From: UMGS172 sp045587185
Lineage (GTDB): Bacteria; Bacillota; Clostridia; Oscillospirales; Acutalibacteraceae
Assembly: GCA_045587185.1 (NCBI GenBank)
Contig: JAZNBS010000039.1
Span: forward strand, 1-64,000
Length of the DNA: 64,000 bases
Direction of reading: 5' to 3'
Position numbers and translations under genes: made by a program. Each line of letters begins with the position of its first letter. Positions within the stretch are counted from its first letter, which is position 1. The notes under the pieces were generated by a model. It was not told the DNA's origin. It was given only the letters and a program-made list of their open reading frames with translations, and ran no database searches. This document shows positions 16,751-25,404 of this stretch, piece by piece.

Positions 16751-19363
16751 TTACTTAAGCATTCCCTTAACGGTCTCAACAGCAGATTCCAGAGCCTCTC
16801 TGACCTTGGCGGTGTCCTTTGCTCCTGCCATTGCGAAGTCGGGACGTCCGCCGCCCTTACCACCGGCAACTGCGGCAACGGCCGAAACCAACTTGCCCGA
16901 CATGATTCCCCTGTTTTGAGCATCCTTACCGGCGGTTGCGGCAAAGGTAACACTCTCGCCGTTGACATCGGCAAAGACTGCGACGGCATCTGCCATTTTG
17001 TCACGGATTTTGTCAGCCATACTACGCAATGTTTCACTGCCTACACCCTCGAAACGCTCGGCAATAAGTTTAACACCATTAACCTCGACAGCGTTAGCAA
17101 TGAGTTCATCAACACGGAAACCTGCGAGTTTGGAGTTGAGTCTCTCAATCTCTTTAGCGCCTGCTTTAAGTTCAGCGGTGAGTTGTTCGCACTTAGCGGT
17201 GAGTTCCGCAGGGTTGTTAATTTTCAAAGCGGCGGCGGCAGAGTTTATATCTTCACTCATTTTGTACATAAGTTCATAAACCCCTCGACCCGTAACACCC
17301 TCAATTCGGCGGACACCGGATGCTACCGATGCTTCGGAAACGATTTTGAACAAACCTAACTTTGCGGTATTGGAAATGTGGGTACCGCCACAAAGTTCAA
17401 CCGAGAATCCGGGAACATTGACAACACGGACAACCTCTCCGTATTTTTCACCGAACAGAGCCATTGCACCCAAAGCCTTAGCCTCATCGATAGGCATTTC
17501 TTTATTCTCAACGTCGACGGCCTCAAAAATGGCCTCGTTGACAAGCGCCTCGACATCTCTTATCTCATCAGGTGTAAGTGCCGAGAAATGTGTAAAGTCA
17601 AAACGGACAGCAGTATCATTTACCAACTGACCTGCCTGCTCCACATGAGTGCCAAGCACCTTTCTCAATGCAGCCTGCAACAAGTGAGCCGCAGTATGGT
17701 TACGGCGGATAGCAGTTCTCCGCTCAACATCAACGGTCACGTTGACCTTGTCCCCAACTGAGAGAGTTCCGCTCACCTGAACGATGTGCATGAAAATTCC
17801 GCTTGCATTTTTCTTAACATCCTCGACCACAGATGAGCCAATAACACCCATATCTCCAACCTGTCCGCCACTCTCGCCGTACAGAACGGTCTTGTCTAGC
17901 ACAACAATGGCCTTGGTATCCTCAACCGAGTCTACCGTTCCACCGTCAACAACTATCGCCTTGACGGTTGCCTCGCAAACATCATCAGTGTGTCCCAAAA
18001 ACTCGGTAGCAGAGATTCCGTCAAAGGAAATTTCGCCACTCTTCCACGATTCACCGTCGGCGGCCTTACGTGCGCCACGGGCTCGGTCCTTTTGTTCCTT
18101 CATCAATTTATGGAACTCGTCCTCATCAACAGTCCATCCTTTTTCCTCAAGGATATCCTTTGTGAGGTCAATGGGGAAACCGTAGGTGTCGTTCAGTTTA
18201 AAAGCATCGGCGCCCGAAAGCACCTTGCTTTCACCCGAAGCAGTAATGTCTTCAAGCATTTTAAGGCCAAGGTCAATAGTTTTGCCGAAATTCTCTTCCT
18301 CAACCGTAATAATCTTCTTGATATAATCGGCCTTTTCAAGAACCTCGGGGTATGCATACTTGTTTTCTCCAATAACCTTATCACAAATATCACAAAGGAA
18401 CATTCTGTTAATTCCAAGCAACTTTCCATGACGTGCGGCACGACGGAGTAAACGTCTCAGAACGTATCCCCTACCCTCATTAGACGGCATAACGCCGTCA
18501 CATATCATAAAAGTTGCACCGCGAACGTGGTCGGTGACAACACGGATCGATACATCTTTTTTTGCATCCTTACCATACTCAACACCAGCAACACGGCAAA
18601 CCTCGTTGAGGATATTACGAACGGTGTCAACCTCAAAAAGATTGTCCACACCCTGCAATACACAAGCCAGACGTTCAAGACCCATACCGGTATCAATGTT
18701 CTTCTGCTTTAGTTCGGTGTAGTTGCCGTTGCCGTCGTTGTTGAACTGCGAGAAAACGTTGTTCCAAATTTCCATATAACGGTCGCAATCGCAACCGGGT
18801 TTGCAATCAGGCGAACCGCAACCGTACTTAATACCACGGTCGAAATATATTTCCGAACAAGGACCGCAGGGACCTGAGCCGTGTTCCCAGAAGTTATCAG
18901 CCTTTCCCAAACGGACAATATGAGCAGGATCAACGCCTATTTTCTTTGCCCAGATGTCATATGCCTCATCATCGTTTTCATAAATACTCGGCCAAAGCAG
19001 ATTTTCAGGAATCTCCAGAGTCTTGGTTAAAAACTCCCATGCCCACTCGATAGCCTCTTGTTTAAAGTAATCGCCGAACGAAAAATTTCCAAGCATTTCA
19101 AAATAGGTGCCGTGGCGTGCGGTATGGCCAACGCGTTCGAGGTCAGGAGTTCGGATACATTTCTGACAGGTGGTAACGCGGTTTCTGGGCGGAGTGACCT
19201 CACCAGTGAAATACTTTTTCATAGGTGCCATACCCGAATTTATCAGAAGCAATGACTTATCGTTATCGGGCACCAAAGAAAAACTGCCCAGACGCAGATG
19301 CCCCTTACTTTCAAAGAATGAGAGATATTTTTCTCTTAATGTATTTAATGACATCCATTCCAT
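16751..19363 (-). CDS. alaS: Alanyl-tRNA synthetase
   Basis: AlaRS charges tRNA-Ala and edits mischarged Ser/Gly. The 870-residue protein has the class II catalytic core from residue 1 (SLVPDNDKSLLLINSGMAPM, FEMLGNFSFGDYFK), the editing domain with HTAAHLLQAAL and the CGGTH zinc site (His-x3-His and Cys-x3-His set), and a C-terminal DHHA1/C-Ala domain ending in GGRPDFAMAGAKD. Length is normal. GGAGAA lies 8 bases before ATG 19363. The leader is only about 45 nt, too short for a T-box, so it is probably constitutive from the consensus promoter. It heads an operon with a HIT protein and a phosphoribosyltransferase. Confidence 0.98.
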   Translation of the reverse strand: MEWMSLNTLREKYLSFFESKGHLRLGSFSLVPDNDKSLLLINSGMAPMKKYFTGEVTPPRNRVTTCQKCIRTPDLERVGHTARHGTYFEMLGNFSFGDYFKQEAIEWAWEFLTKTLEIPENLLWPSIYENDDEAYDIWAKKIGVDPAHIVRLGKADNFWEHGSGPCGPCSEIYFDRGIKYGCGSPDCKPGCDCDRYMEIWNNVFSQFNNDGNGNYTELKQKNIDTGMGLERLACVLQGVDNLFEVDTVRNILNEVCRVAGVEYGKDAKKDVSIRVVTDHVRGATFMICDGVMPSNEGRGYVLRRLLRRAARHGKLLGINRMFLCDICDKVIGENKYAYPEVLEKADYIKKIITVEEENFGKTIDLGLKMLEDITASGESKVLSGADAFKLNDTYGFPIDLTKDILEEKGWTVDEDEFHKLMKEQKDRARGARKAADGESWKSGEISFDGISATEFLGHTDDVCEATVKAIVVDGGTVDSVEDTKAIVVLDKTVLYGESGGQVGDMGVIGSSVVEDVKKNASGIFMHIVQVSGTLSVGDKVNVTVDVERRTAIRRNHTAAHLLQAALRKVLGTHVEQAGQLVNDTAVRFDFTHFSALTPDEIRDVEALVNEAIFEAVDVENKEMPIDEAKALGAMALFGEKYGEVVRVVNVPGFSVELCGGTHISNTAKLGLFKIVSEASVASGVRRIEGVTGRGVYELMYKMSEDINSAAAALKINNPAELTAKCEQLTAELKAGAKEIERLNSKLAGFRVDELIANAVEVNGVKLIAERFEGVGSETLRSMADKIRDKMADAVAVFADVNGESVTFAATAGKDAQNRGIMSGKLVSAVAAVAGGKGGGRPDFAMAGAKDTAKVREALESAVETVKGMLK

Positions 19364-19413
19364 TTTTTATTTCTCCAATCCGTCATTTCTCACAAAGAAA
19401 ATTCTAATATATG

Positions 19414-19442
19414 ATTATACCAATGAAAATCACTTTTGTCAA
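19414..19442 (-). promoter_or_regulatory. consensus promoter of alaS
   Basis: Perfect TTGACA (19437-19442) and perfect TATAAT (19414-19419) with a 17-base spacer on the minus strand: a full sigma-A consensus, expected start near 19407. Confidence 0.9.
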
Positions 19443-19461
19443 TCGAAAAGGCAGAAAAAGA

Positions 19462-19489
19462 ACCGCCGTTCCAAGTTAGGAACGGCGGT
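19462..19489 (-). terminator. intrinsic terminator of the surface-protein gene
   Basis: An 11-base perfect stem ACCGCCGTTCC / GGAACGGCGGT with a 6-base loop, followed on the minus strand by TCTTTTTCTG. It lies 17 bases past the stop. Confidence 0.88.
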
Positions 19490-19506
19490 ATGTGGTTAAG
19501 ATTTAA

Positions 19507-22500
19507 TTACTTGGAAAAAACCTTTTTGCCGGTGATGATAAGAGCACCTGCAGAGATTACTACCAATGCAAGAACAAGGATTGGACTTATCGAAGAATCA
19601 CCGGTTGCGCCAGCAACACTGCCGGTGTAACCATTCAACTTTACAGTGATATCATCGAAATACATATCATTGCCAGCGGTGGTAGCGATACCGATAAACT
19701 CAGATTTTGCGGTAAAGGTGTATGAAATTTCATTCCACTCGCCTACCTTAAGGTCAGAAACCTTGGCAAGAATATCACCCAGTTTGCCTTGTGCGCTACC
19801 CGTATAGGTACCCATCTCAACAAGTGAAATGGTGCCTGCGGCATCACCGATTGCAGTGGGTTTGACATATAGCGTGACGGTGTATTTCTCGCCGATACTT
19901 AGTTTGAGGTCATCACTTCTCATTGCGGTGAAGTTCTTAACGCCTGCCGTTGCACCGCTGCGGAACAGCGATGTTTCCCCGTTGCGGATGTTAGAAGCAT
20001 CAAAACCATCGGTTGATTTGCTGTAGAAAGAGTATGCGCCTGCAACACCCATAGTGGCAACAGTCGCAGGGAAGTCCTCAAAATCTTCAATGAACTTACC
20101 AACCTGCCATTTTGCGTGAAGAACCATCTGTTCGTCACCAAAAACCTTGGCGGTGACAGGGTTCGTAAGACCTATATCAGTATACCAACCACGGAATTTA
20201 TAACCGGCTCTTACGGGCGTCGGGAGAACGAGTTTATCGCCGGGATCGCCCGAGATAGCATCCAACTGCTTGCCGCCATTGGTGTTAAAGACTATAGAAG
20301 AACCGTAAACATTCATACTGTTGTATGAAGATTTGATGACGATATCGTCAATGTAGATCTTACTTTTATTAGTACAAGCCATCGCGAGGTAGTTGTTTTC
20401 GGAGGTGGTGCCATCAAGATAATCTGCCTTAAAGGTATATGAGCCCTTAAGCCACTTATTCTCCGCCTTAGTGTAGCTCATACGGCCTTCCTGCTCCTGA
20501 CGATTTGTCCAAACATTACCGAAAGCACTAATAATGCTACCGATCTGTCCGGGAACCTCTGCCTCAACAACCTTATACTTAAAGGTTATTTCATACTCGA
20601 TGCCCTCAAAAACTGTGACTCGGTTGCCCTTGCTATCAACAAGAGAGGCACCTGCAAGAGTAGTGGTGCTAGTACCCGTACCAGCAAAGAAGTCATAGCA
20701 GAGTACGATATTGCCATCATCGAGTCTCAACAGCGAGCAACGGTCACTTGCGCCACCGATGACCTTATTGTTGGGGAACTTCTCAAAGTCAACAAGTGTG
20801 CCTTCGTTGGACCACTTTGCATAAACTGTACAACTCTCGGAGGGTGCACAACTTGGGTCAAAAGGTTTTGTGAATCCCGTGTCATAGAACCATCCAAGGA
20901 ACTTGTTAGATGTTGCGGTAGGATCATCGGGAATATTGCTAATAGGCTCACCGGGGTATGCTACAACAGGAACTGTAGTATCGTCAAACTCGGGAACGTT
21001 GGCTCTGAAAGTAAGTTCAACAGCGTCTTCAGCAAGTTCCCAAACCGCATATGCCTCGGTAATACCAAAAGGCATCAAAGAAGTTTCGGTAATATCAACA
21101 ACTGTGATACTATCGCCAGCACCTACAAGGTCATATCTCCAACCCTTGAATTTGTAACCGAACTTCGTGGGTTGAGGAAGAACACCGATTGGAGCATCAC
21201 CTTCGCCCACAATAGGCGTACATTTGGAACCGTCAAGAGAATCGAAGGTAAGCAAACCATCATAGCCTTCATTTGAATGAGTTGAAAGAACTATATTATC
21301 AAAAAGAACAGAGGTAGCAGTCAGAACGCCTGTGTCTTTATTGGTTTCAGGCACATTGGTGCTATTGAATACATAGAAGCCGAGACTGGTACGGTCTTTA
21401 TTAGAGGGGGTAGCATAGAATGTATATTTAACATGCGTCCACTTATCGTCATCACGGTTAGTGAATTTTTCAACAGTGTAGAACTTCTCGTATGAATATC
21501 CTGAGTTTCCGGTTGTGGGTTTAACAAACATCAAGCCAATTTCGGAATCGGTCTCGCTATGTTCAACCTTGTAATCGAACTCAATAGTATAAATACCACC
21601 CTTTACAATAATGGGGTGGATTGCCCCGTTATCAAGAGTAAAGTAAATGTTAGCATTACGGGCACCAAAGTGCTTCACTTTGAAGTAATGATTGCCGTTG
21701 TCCTCAGAAACGATTTCACCACGGTTTACATAACCGTTACCTGAACCCTTGTCAAAGTTATTGGCGTCGGCCACGCTCCACTTGAAGTCGTTCTCAAAGT
21801 CCATTACTACATCATCAGCGGAAACTTGGGGAACATAAGGAGCAATGGTAAAGTCATCCATAATAAAGGTTGCTTTTTCAGCGCCGCCAACAACAGAATA
21901 AGTATAAACAGAGAACAGGAGGTTGTCACCAGCACTGAGGTCAACGTCAAGAACAAACTGCTTCTCAACAGTTACCCAATCATCAGAGTTTTCGACTTTA
22001 AATTGCAAATCGTCAATGGGTGTTCTGTCGCCTGAATCTCCAATACCTGCTTTGGAAGAAGCATAGAACACAATATTGTTGGGCACTGAATAAAATCCGC
22101 TTGCCTTATACCTGAAGCTGATATTATAAACTTGGCCCTTGACAATTTTGTAACCTGCTTGTGCACCAAATGCACCAGAGAACGCAAATCTCTTTCTTGA
22201 TTTACTTGGAACAAGCATCTGGAGGACTTTGTTACCTTCGTCTTCGTCAATAATGCTCATACCATTGGTTTCAAAATTGTTGTATGGGTCATAGAATTCC
22301 ACAGTACTGTCAAAGGTATACTTCATTTTTGAGTATTTTGCGAACAAAAGGGTGTTTGATGCAGGGACGGTTTCATATCTGGCAGTCAGGGTTTTGTCAT
22401 ACCAACCCTCAAATGCAGCACCTTTAATCTCAGGAAGAGAGCCACCCGGATAGAGGGTCATTTTCTCTGAAACACCTTTATTTGTAAAGGTGTATTCTCT

Positions 22501-23277
22501 CTCCTCAACAGGAGTTATAGTGATATCATCGTACCAAACAGTACCTTTTGGCGTAACAGAGCCATCGTTTTGTGCCTGAAAGGCCATAACAATATGTGCT
22601 CGATTGCCAACCTTGGATGCATCAAACTTGAAGAACATTGTTCCAGTATGCCACTCACCGTCACATTCACTAAAGTGGACACCACTACCAATGGTTATTT
22701 TGTCGCCACCATATTGACCTACGCCTTCAGAATCACAGGCATACATTCTGAAATAAATGGAAGAAAAGGATGATGAGTCTACTTCGGCCTTATATCTTAC
22801 AGAAATTTCATAAGTAACATCATTTTCAAACTTAAACTGCTCACCGGAGTTTGCATAAGTCGGTATACCGATGTTGATATTGTTTCCATCAACAGTCCAC
22901 TTCAAGGCCTTGTTTTCCAACTTGATCTTGAAAGGATTGCCAAGGCTGTTGTTAGGGTCAAAAATGCCGGGCTTATCACCATCGAAATTCAAAACCATTG
23001 TTTTGAACTTTGCATACAGTGTCTTGGCTCCCCCCGCAGTTTCAACCTTATTATCGAACTTGAGAGAATCGTACCAACCCAAGAACTCGTAAGGAACTTC
23101 AGGTGTGGGGAGTGTTGCGCCGGGTTCGAGGTCTACCGTCTGATTAACACCGTTGATGTTGAGAGTGTATGTTGTGGCGGCACTTGTAATACCTACCAAA
23201 GCAACTACACAAACAGACATTAAAAGTGCGAGAACGCAGATGATACTCAAAACCTTTTTCATAGCACGTGTCTTCAT
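19507..23277 (-). CDS. Large secreted surface protein with InlB-type repeats and CBM4/9-like domains
   Basis: The 1256-residue product starts at ATG 23277 with a signal peptide (MKTRAMKKVLSIIC, hydrophobic core, cleavage near ITSAA). The body alternates InlB B-repeat (Flg_new/Listeria-Bacteroides repeat) modules, recognisable by F-x-G-W-Y-x-D and Y-A-K-[FW], with about five jelly-roll domains of CBM4/9 type, each ending in a [WIF]-[YM]-D-D-I-x-[IV] strand. The C-terminus has a hydrophobic span and a basic tail (GKKVFSK) after a GATGD stretch, like a cell-wall sorting signal but without LPxTG. No catalytic domain is seen. It probably binds polysaccharide at the cell surface for the import genes upstream. 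Confidence 0.82.
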   Translation of the reverse strand: MKTRAMKKVLSIICVLALLMSVCVVALVGITSAATTYTLNINGVNQTVDLEPGATLPTPEVPYEFLGWYDSLKFDNKVETAGGAKTLYAKFKTMVLNFDGDKPGIFDPNNSLGNPFKIKLENKALKWTVDGNNINIGIPTYANSGEQFKFENDVTYEISVRYKAEVDSSSFSSIYFRMYACDSEGVGQYGGDKITIGSGVHFSECDGEWHTGTMFFKFDASKVGNRAHIVMAFQAQNDGSVTPKGTVWYDDITITPVEEREYTFTNKGVSEKMTLYPGGSLPEIKGAAFEGWYDKTLTARYETVPASNTLLFAKYSKMKYTFDSTVEFYDPYNNFETNGMSIIDEDEGNKVLQMLVPSKSRKRFAFSGAFGAQAGYKIVKGQVYNISFRYKASGFYSVPNNIVFYASSKAGIGDSGDRTPIDDLQFKVENSDDWVTVEKQFVLDVDLSAGDNLLFSVYTYSVVGGAEKATFIMDDFTIAPYVPQVSADDVVMDFENDFKWSVADANNFDKGSGNGYVNRGEIVSEDNGNHYFKVKHFGARNANIYFTLDNGAIHPIIVKGGIYTIEFDYKVEHSETDSEIGLMFVKPTTGNSGYSYEKFYTVEKFTNRDDDKWTHVKYTFYATPSNKDRTSLGFYVFNSTNVPETNKDTGVLTATSVLFDNIVLSTHSNEGYDGLLTFDSLDGSKCTPIVGEGDAPIGVLPQPTKFGYKFKGWRYDLVGAGDSITVVDITETSLMPFGITEAYAVWELAEDAVELTFRANVPEFDDTTVPVVAYPGEPISNIPDDPTATSNKFLGWFYDTGFTKPFDPSCAPSESCTVYAKWSNEGTLVDFEKFPNNKVIGGASDRCSLLRLDDGNIVLCYDFFAGTGTSTTTLAGASLVDSKGNRVTVFEGIEYEITFKYKVVEAEVPGQIGSIISAFGNVWTNRQEQEGRMSYTKAENKWLKGSYTFKADYLDGTTSENNYLAMACTNKSKIYIDDIVIKSSYNSMNVYGSSIVFNTNGGKQLDAISGDPGDKLVLPTPVRAGYKFRGWYTDIGLTNPVTAKVFGDEQMVLHAKWQVGKFIEDFEDFPATVATMGVAGAYSFYSKSTDGFDASNIRNGETSLFRSGATAGVKNFTAMRSDDLKLSIGEKYTVTLYVKPTAIGDAAGTISLVEMGTYTGSAQGKLGDILAKVSDLKVGEWNEISYTFTAKSEFIGIATTAGNDMYFDDITVKLNGYTGSVAGATGDSSISPILVLALVVISAGALIITGKKVFSK

Positions 23278-23405
23278 TGTCTTACCTCTTTCTTGATTGA
23301 TTGCACCTATTTTAACGGGGACCTTGACGGCAACCGATAAAAACGTACTTGAAGCGCAGAAAACAAGGCTTTTTCCTGCCTCAATTATACCTTCAAAAGA
23401 CACCT

Positions 23406-23452
23406 AAAAACCGCAGAATGACACTTTTATTAAAAAGTGTGCTTTCTGTGGT
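23406..23452 (-). terminator. terminator-like hairpin in the leader of the surface-protein gene
   Basis: A long two-part stem (ACCACAGAA / TTCTGCGGT outside with one mismatch or wobble, ACACTTTT / AAAAGTGT inside) is followed on the minus strand by a TTTTT run. It lies between the predicted promoter at 23488-23516 and the ATG at 23277, so it could act as an attenuator; otherwise it ends read-through from the binding-protein gene. Confidence 0.6.
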
Positions 23453-23487
23453 AAAAAATTCGGCACTTTTGCTGATACCTTAAAAAT

Positions 23488-23516
23488 ATAATACCAAATC
23501 TTTTACATTATTTCAA
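23488..23516 (-). promoter_or_regulatory. promoter of the surface-protein gene
   Basis: TTGAAA (23511-23516), 17 bases, TATTAT (23488-23493) on the minus strand. The stretch ATTTGG before the -10 box is shared with the promoter of the binding-protein gene at 25244-25272. Expected start is near 23481, giving a leader of about 200 nt. Confidence 0.6.
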
Positions 23517-23599
23517 TAGTTATTTTAACGTTTTGTTGATAAATTTCAATGGCATTATCGACAACTAATAAATACAATAAAAAATATCACATAATGTAT

Positions 23600-23677
23600 A
23601 AGATTTTGGAGGTTGAGTTGGAGAACTCAATAAAATCATCTCTGTAGTTGGTGATTTTATTCAATCCTCCAAGATTT
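23600..23677. repeat. compact three-stem palindromic element with 7-bp direct repeats
   Basis: An outer stem TTGGAGG (23606-23612) / CCTCCAA (23666-23672) encloses two perfect hairpins: TTGAGTT-ggag-AACTCAA (23613-23630) and TAAAATCA-n13-TGATTTTA (23631-23659). The direct repeat AAGATTT flanks it at 23600-23606 and 23671-23677. It lies between the binding-protein gene and the surface-protein gene. It may be a structured 3' UTR or a miniature mobile element; no second copy is obvious in the window. Confidence 0.55.
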
Positions 23678-23684
23678 ACAGCCC

Positions 23685-23719
23685 AACTTCGGTGCCGCCG
23701 ATATGACGGCACCGAAGTT
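23685..23719 (-). terminator. strong hairpin after the solute-binding-protein gene
   Basis: A 13-base perfect stem AACTTCGGTGCCG / CGGCACCGAAGTT with a 9-base loop lies about 36 bases after the stop at 23755. No T-run follows on the minus strand, so it may stabilise the mRNA end rather than terminate. Confidence 0.55.
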
Positions 23720-23754
23720 ATAATTTTAAGTAAATTTAAAACCTAAATTATAAA

Positions 23755-25155
23755 TTACTTGTAGGCATCTCTGTCAGCTTCAATCTTATCCTGAATAAGC
23801 TTGTTAGCTGCTGCAACTGCTCTGTCAACAGTGTTGGAAACGGAATCAAGAGCGGTCTTAACACCGGCAGGTGCTGCAGCCAGTGCGGGACCCCAAATAT
23901 CTTCGTGGCTACCACCGATAAGTTCCATGCAAGCCTTATCAAAACAGAAGTATTTCTGATCAGCCTCAGTGTTGATAAGGTTATAGTAGAAGTTACCTGC
24001 ATCAACAGTTACAAATGTGTGGTCGAGGTCATAGTTGGCAGGATCAAGCCAGTAACGGAGAAAATAACCGGCAGCGTCTGCATTAGGAGCCTTGTCACAG
24101 ATACCATACATACGGTAGATAGAAGATATACGAGCTGTACCGCCCTCTTCCATAGAAGGAAGATAGGTGTAACCAACGTCTTCAGGATTCATATCCATGA
24201 AATAACCGGTAGTCTTAAGACCGTAGGGACCACGGACAACAAGACCGCATTTGTTGGATGTGAAAGCGGCGAAATCACCGAGAACAACATCAACTAGACC
24301 CTGTTCTTTTGCTTCTGCATACCACTGATAACCCTCGAGGAGAGCCTTGTCGTTGATACCGCTGGAGAACTGGTTAGTCTTATAATCATACTTGATGAAA
24401 GAGGTTCCGAGTGAATCAGTGAGAATATCGGATTCAAGCATAATTCCCTTATAGTCATCGCCAAGAGCTTTTATTTCTTTTGCGCACTTGAGAAGGTTAT
24501 CCCAAGTCCACTTGCCCTCTGCATAATACTCCTCAGGAGTCTTAAAGCCGTTATCAGCAAAGAGAGGCTTGTTATAAAATACCATATTAGAGCCGGACCA
24601 AGGCGTACCCTTGGTGTTTACAAGGTAAATGTCACCGTTAATGGTACCGGTTGCAAGCATTGACTGGTCCCAGATAGGTTCCTTAAGGTTAACAGTAGAA
24701 ACCTTGTTGATAGGTGCTGCAATCTGGATGGTGTTGGGGAAGCATGTGCCAGCTTCATTAGAAACGAAAACATCAGGAATATCACCCGAAGCCATCTTGG
24801 TCATAAGAGTGTTTACATAACCTACATGCTTTACTGTATAAAGTTCAACCTTAAGACCGGTGTCACTCTCAAAGTTGGCGAGAGGAGTAGCGCCCTCGGT
24901 TTCGGTGTGGTCAATCCAAGTTGCAAAACGGACAGTTGTGCCCTTGAGACCGGCAGCACCTGCATAAGGATCAAAGTCTTTAAAGTTTTCATCATAAGAG
25001 ACGGTTGGCGGAACAACAGTGTTGGAACTGCCATCGCCGGAAGTTGTGCTAGAAACAACCTCTCTGTCTTGTGAACCGCCACAAGCGGTCATGGCAAATA
25101 CGAGCATGAGCATTGCGCAAAGCAAGCACAAAACTCTTTTTATGCCTTTTTTCAT
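23755..25155 (-). CDS. Extracellular solute-binding lipoprotein, ABC sugar importer (family 1)
   Basis: The 466-residue product has a lipobox AMTAC (Cys25), a Ser/Gly/Thr linker, and the two-lobed family 1 fold of oligosaccharide-binding proteins: VRFATWIDHTE at the start of lobe 1, DIPDVFVSNEAG, KWTWDNLLKCAKEIKALG, and a late GPYGLKTTGY. It delivers an oligosaccharide to a membrane permease pair. It has its own promoter at 25244-25272, separate from the permease genes just upstream (gap of about 250 bases), so it can be made in excess of the permeases. The natural partner is the 26415-27374 / 25405-26415 pair. The ligand is unknown. Confidence 0.92.
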   Translation of the reverse strand: MKKGIKRVLCLLCAMLMLVFAMTACGGSQDREVVSSTTSGDGSSNTVVPPTVSYDENFKDFDPYAGAAGLKGTTVRFATWIDHTETEGATPLANFESDTGLKVELYTVKHVGYVNTLMTKMASGDIPDVFVSNEAGTCFPNTIQIAAPINKVSTVNLKEPIWDQSMLATGTINGDIYLVNTKGTPWSGSNMVFYNKPLFADNGFKTPEEYYAEGKWTWDNLLKCAKEIKALGDDYKGIMLESDILTDSLGTSFIKYDYKTNQFSSGINDKALLEGYQWYAEAKEQGLVDVVLGDFAAFTSNKCGLVVRGPYGLKTTGYFMDMNPEDVGYTYLPSMEEGGTARISSIYRMYGICDKAPNADAAGYFLRYWLDPANYDLDHTFVTVDAGNFYYNLINTEADQKYFCFDKACMELIGGSHEDIWGPALAAAPAGVKTALDSVSNTVDRAVAAANKLIQDKIEADRDAYK

Positions 25156-25243
25156 AAAATTTTCCTCCTAAAATAGATAATGTTTGTACGGACACCTTCA
25201 CGCCAAAAAAAACGTCGGGCAAAGACACCTATACTCCGCTTTA

Positions 25244-25272
25244 ATAATACCAAATACAAATCGGGTTTTCAA
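25244..25272 (-). promoter_or_regulatory. internal promoter of the solute-binding-protein gene
   Basis: TTGAAA (25267-25272), 17 bases, TATTAT (25244-25249) on the minus strand, lying in the roughly 250-base gap between the permease stop at 25405 and the binding-protein ATG at 25155. Nothing else is evident in this gap. Confidence 0.6.
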
Positions 25273-25404
25273 CAAGGAATTATGCGTTTTAGGCAAAATA
25301 CTCGCCAAATTTTAACCCGACTTATTGTTGATATTAAACAAATCAATCCTATACCTCACAAAAATCAATGCTTTTGTTTGGTATATTCCCCTGTTTATAC
25401 GGTC

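Noticed and set aside
19364..19413. T-box riboswitch before alaS.
   Set aside because: The leader from the consensus promoter is only about 45 nt and holds neither a specifier loop nor an antiterminator/terminator pair.
19507..19630. LPxTG sortase signal at the C-terminus of the surface protein.
   Set aside because: The span and basic tail are present, but the motif region reads GATGDSS, not LPxTG; I kept it only as sorting-like.
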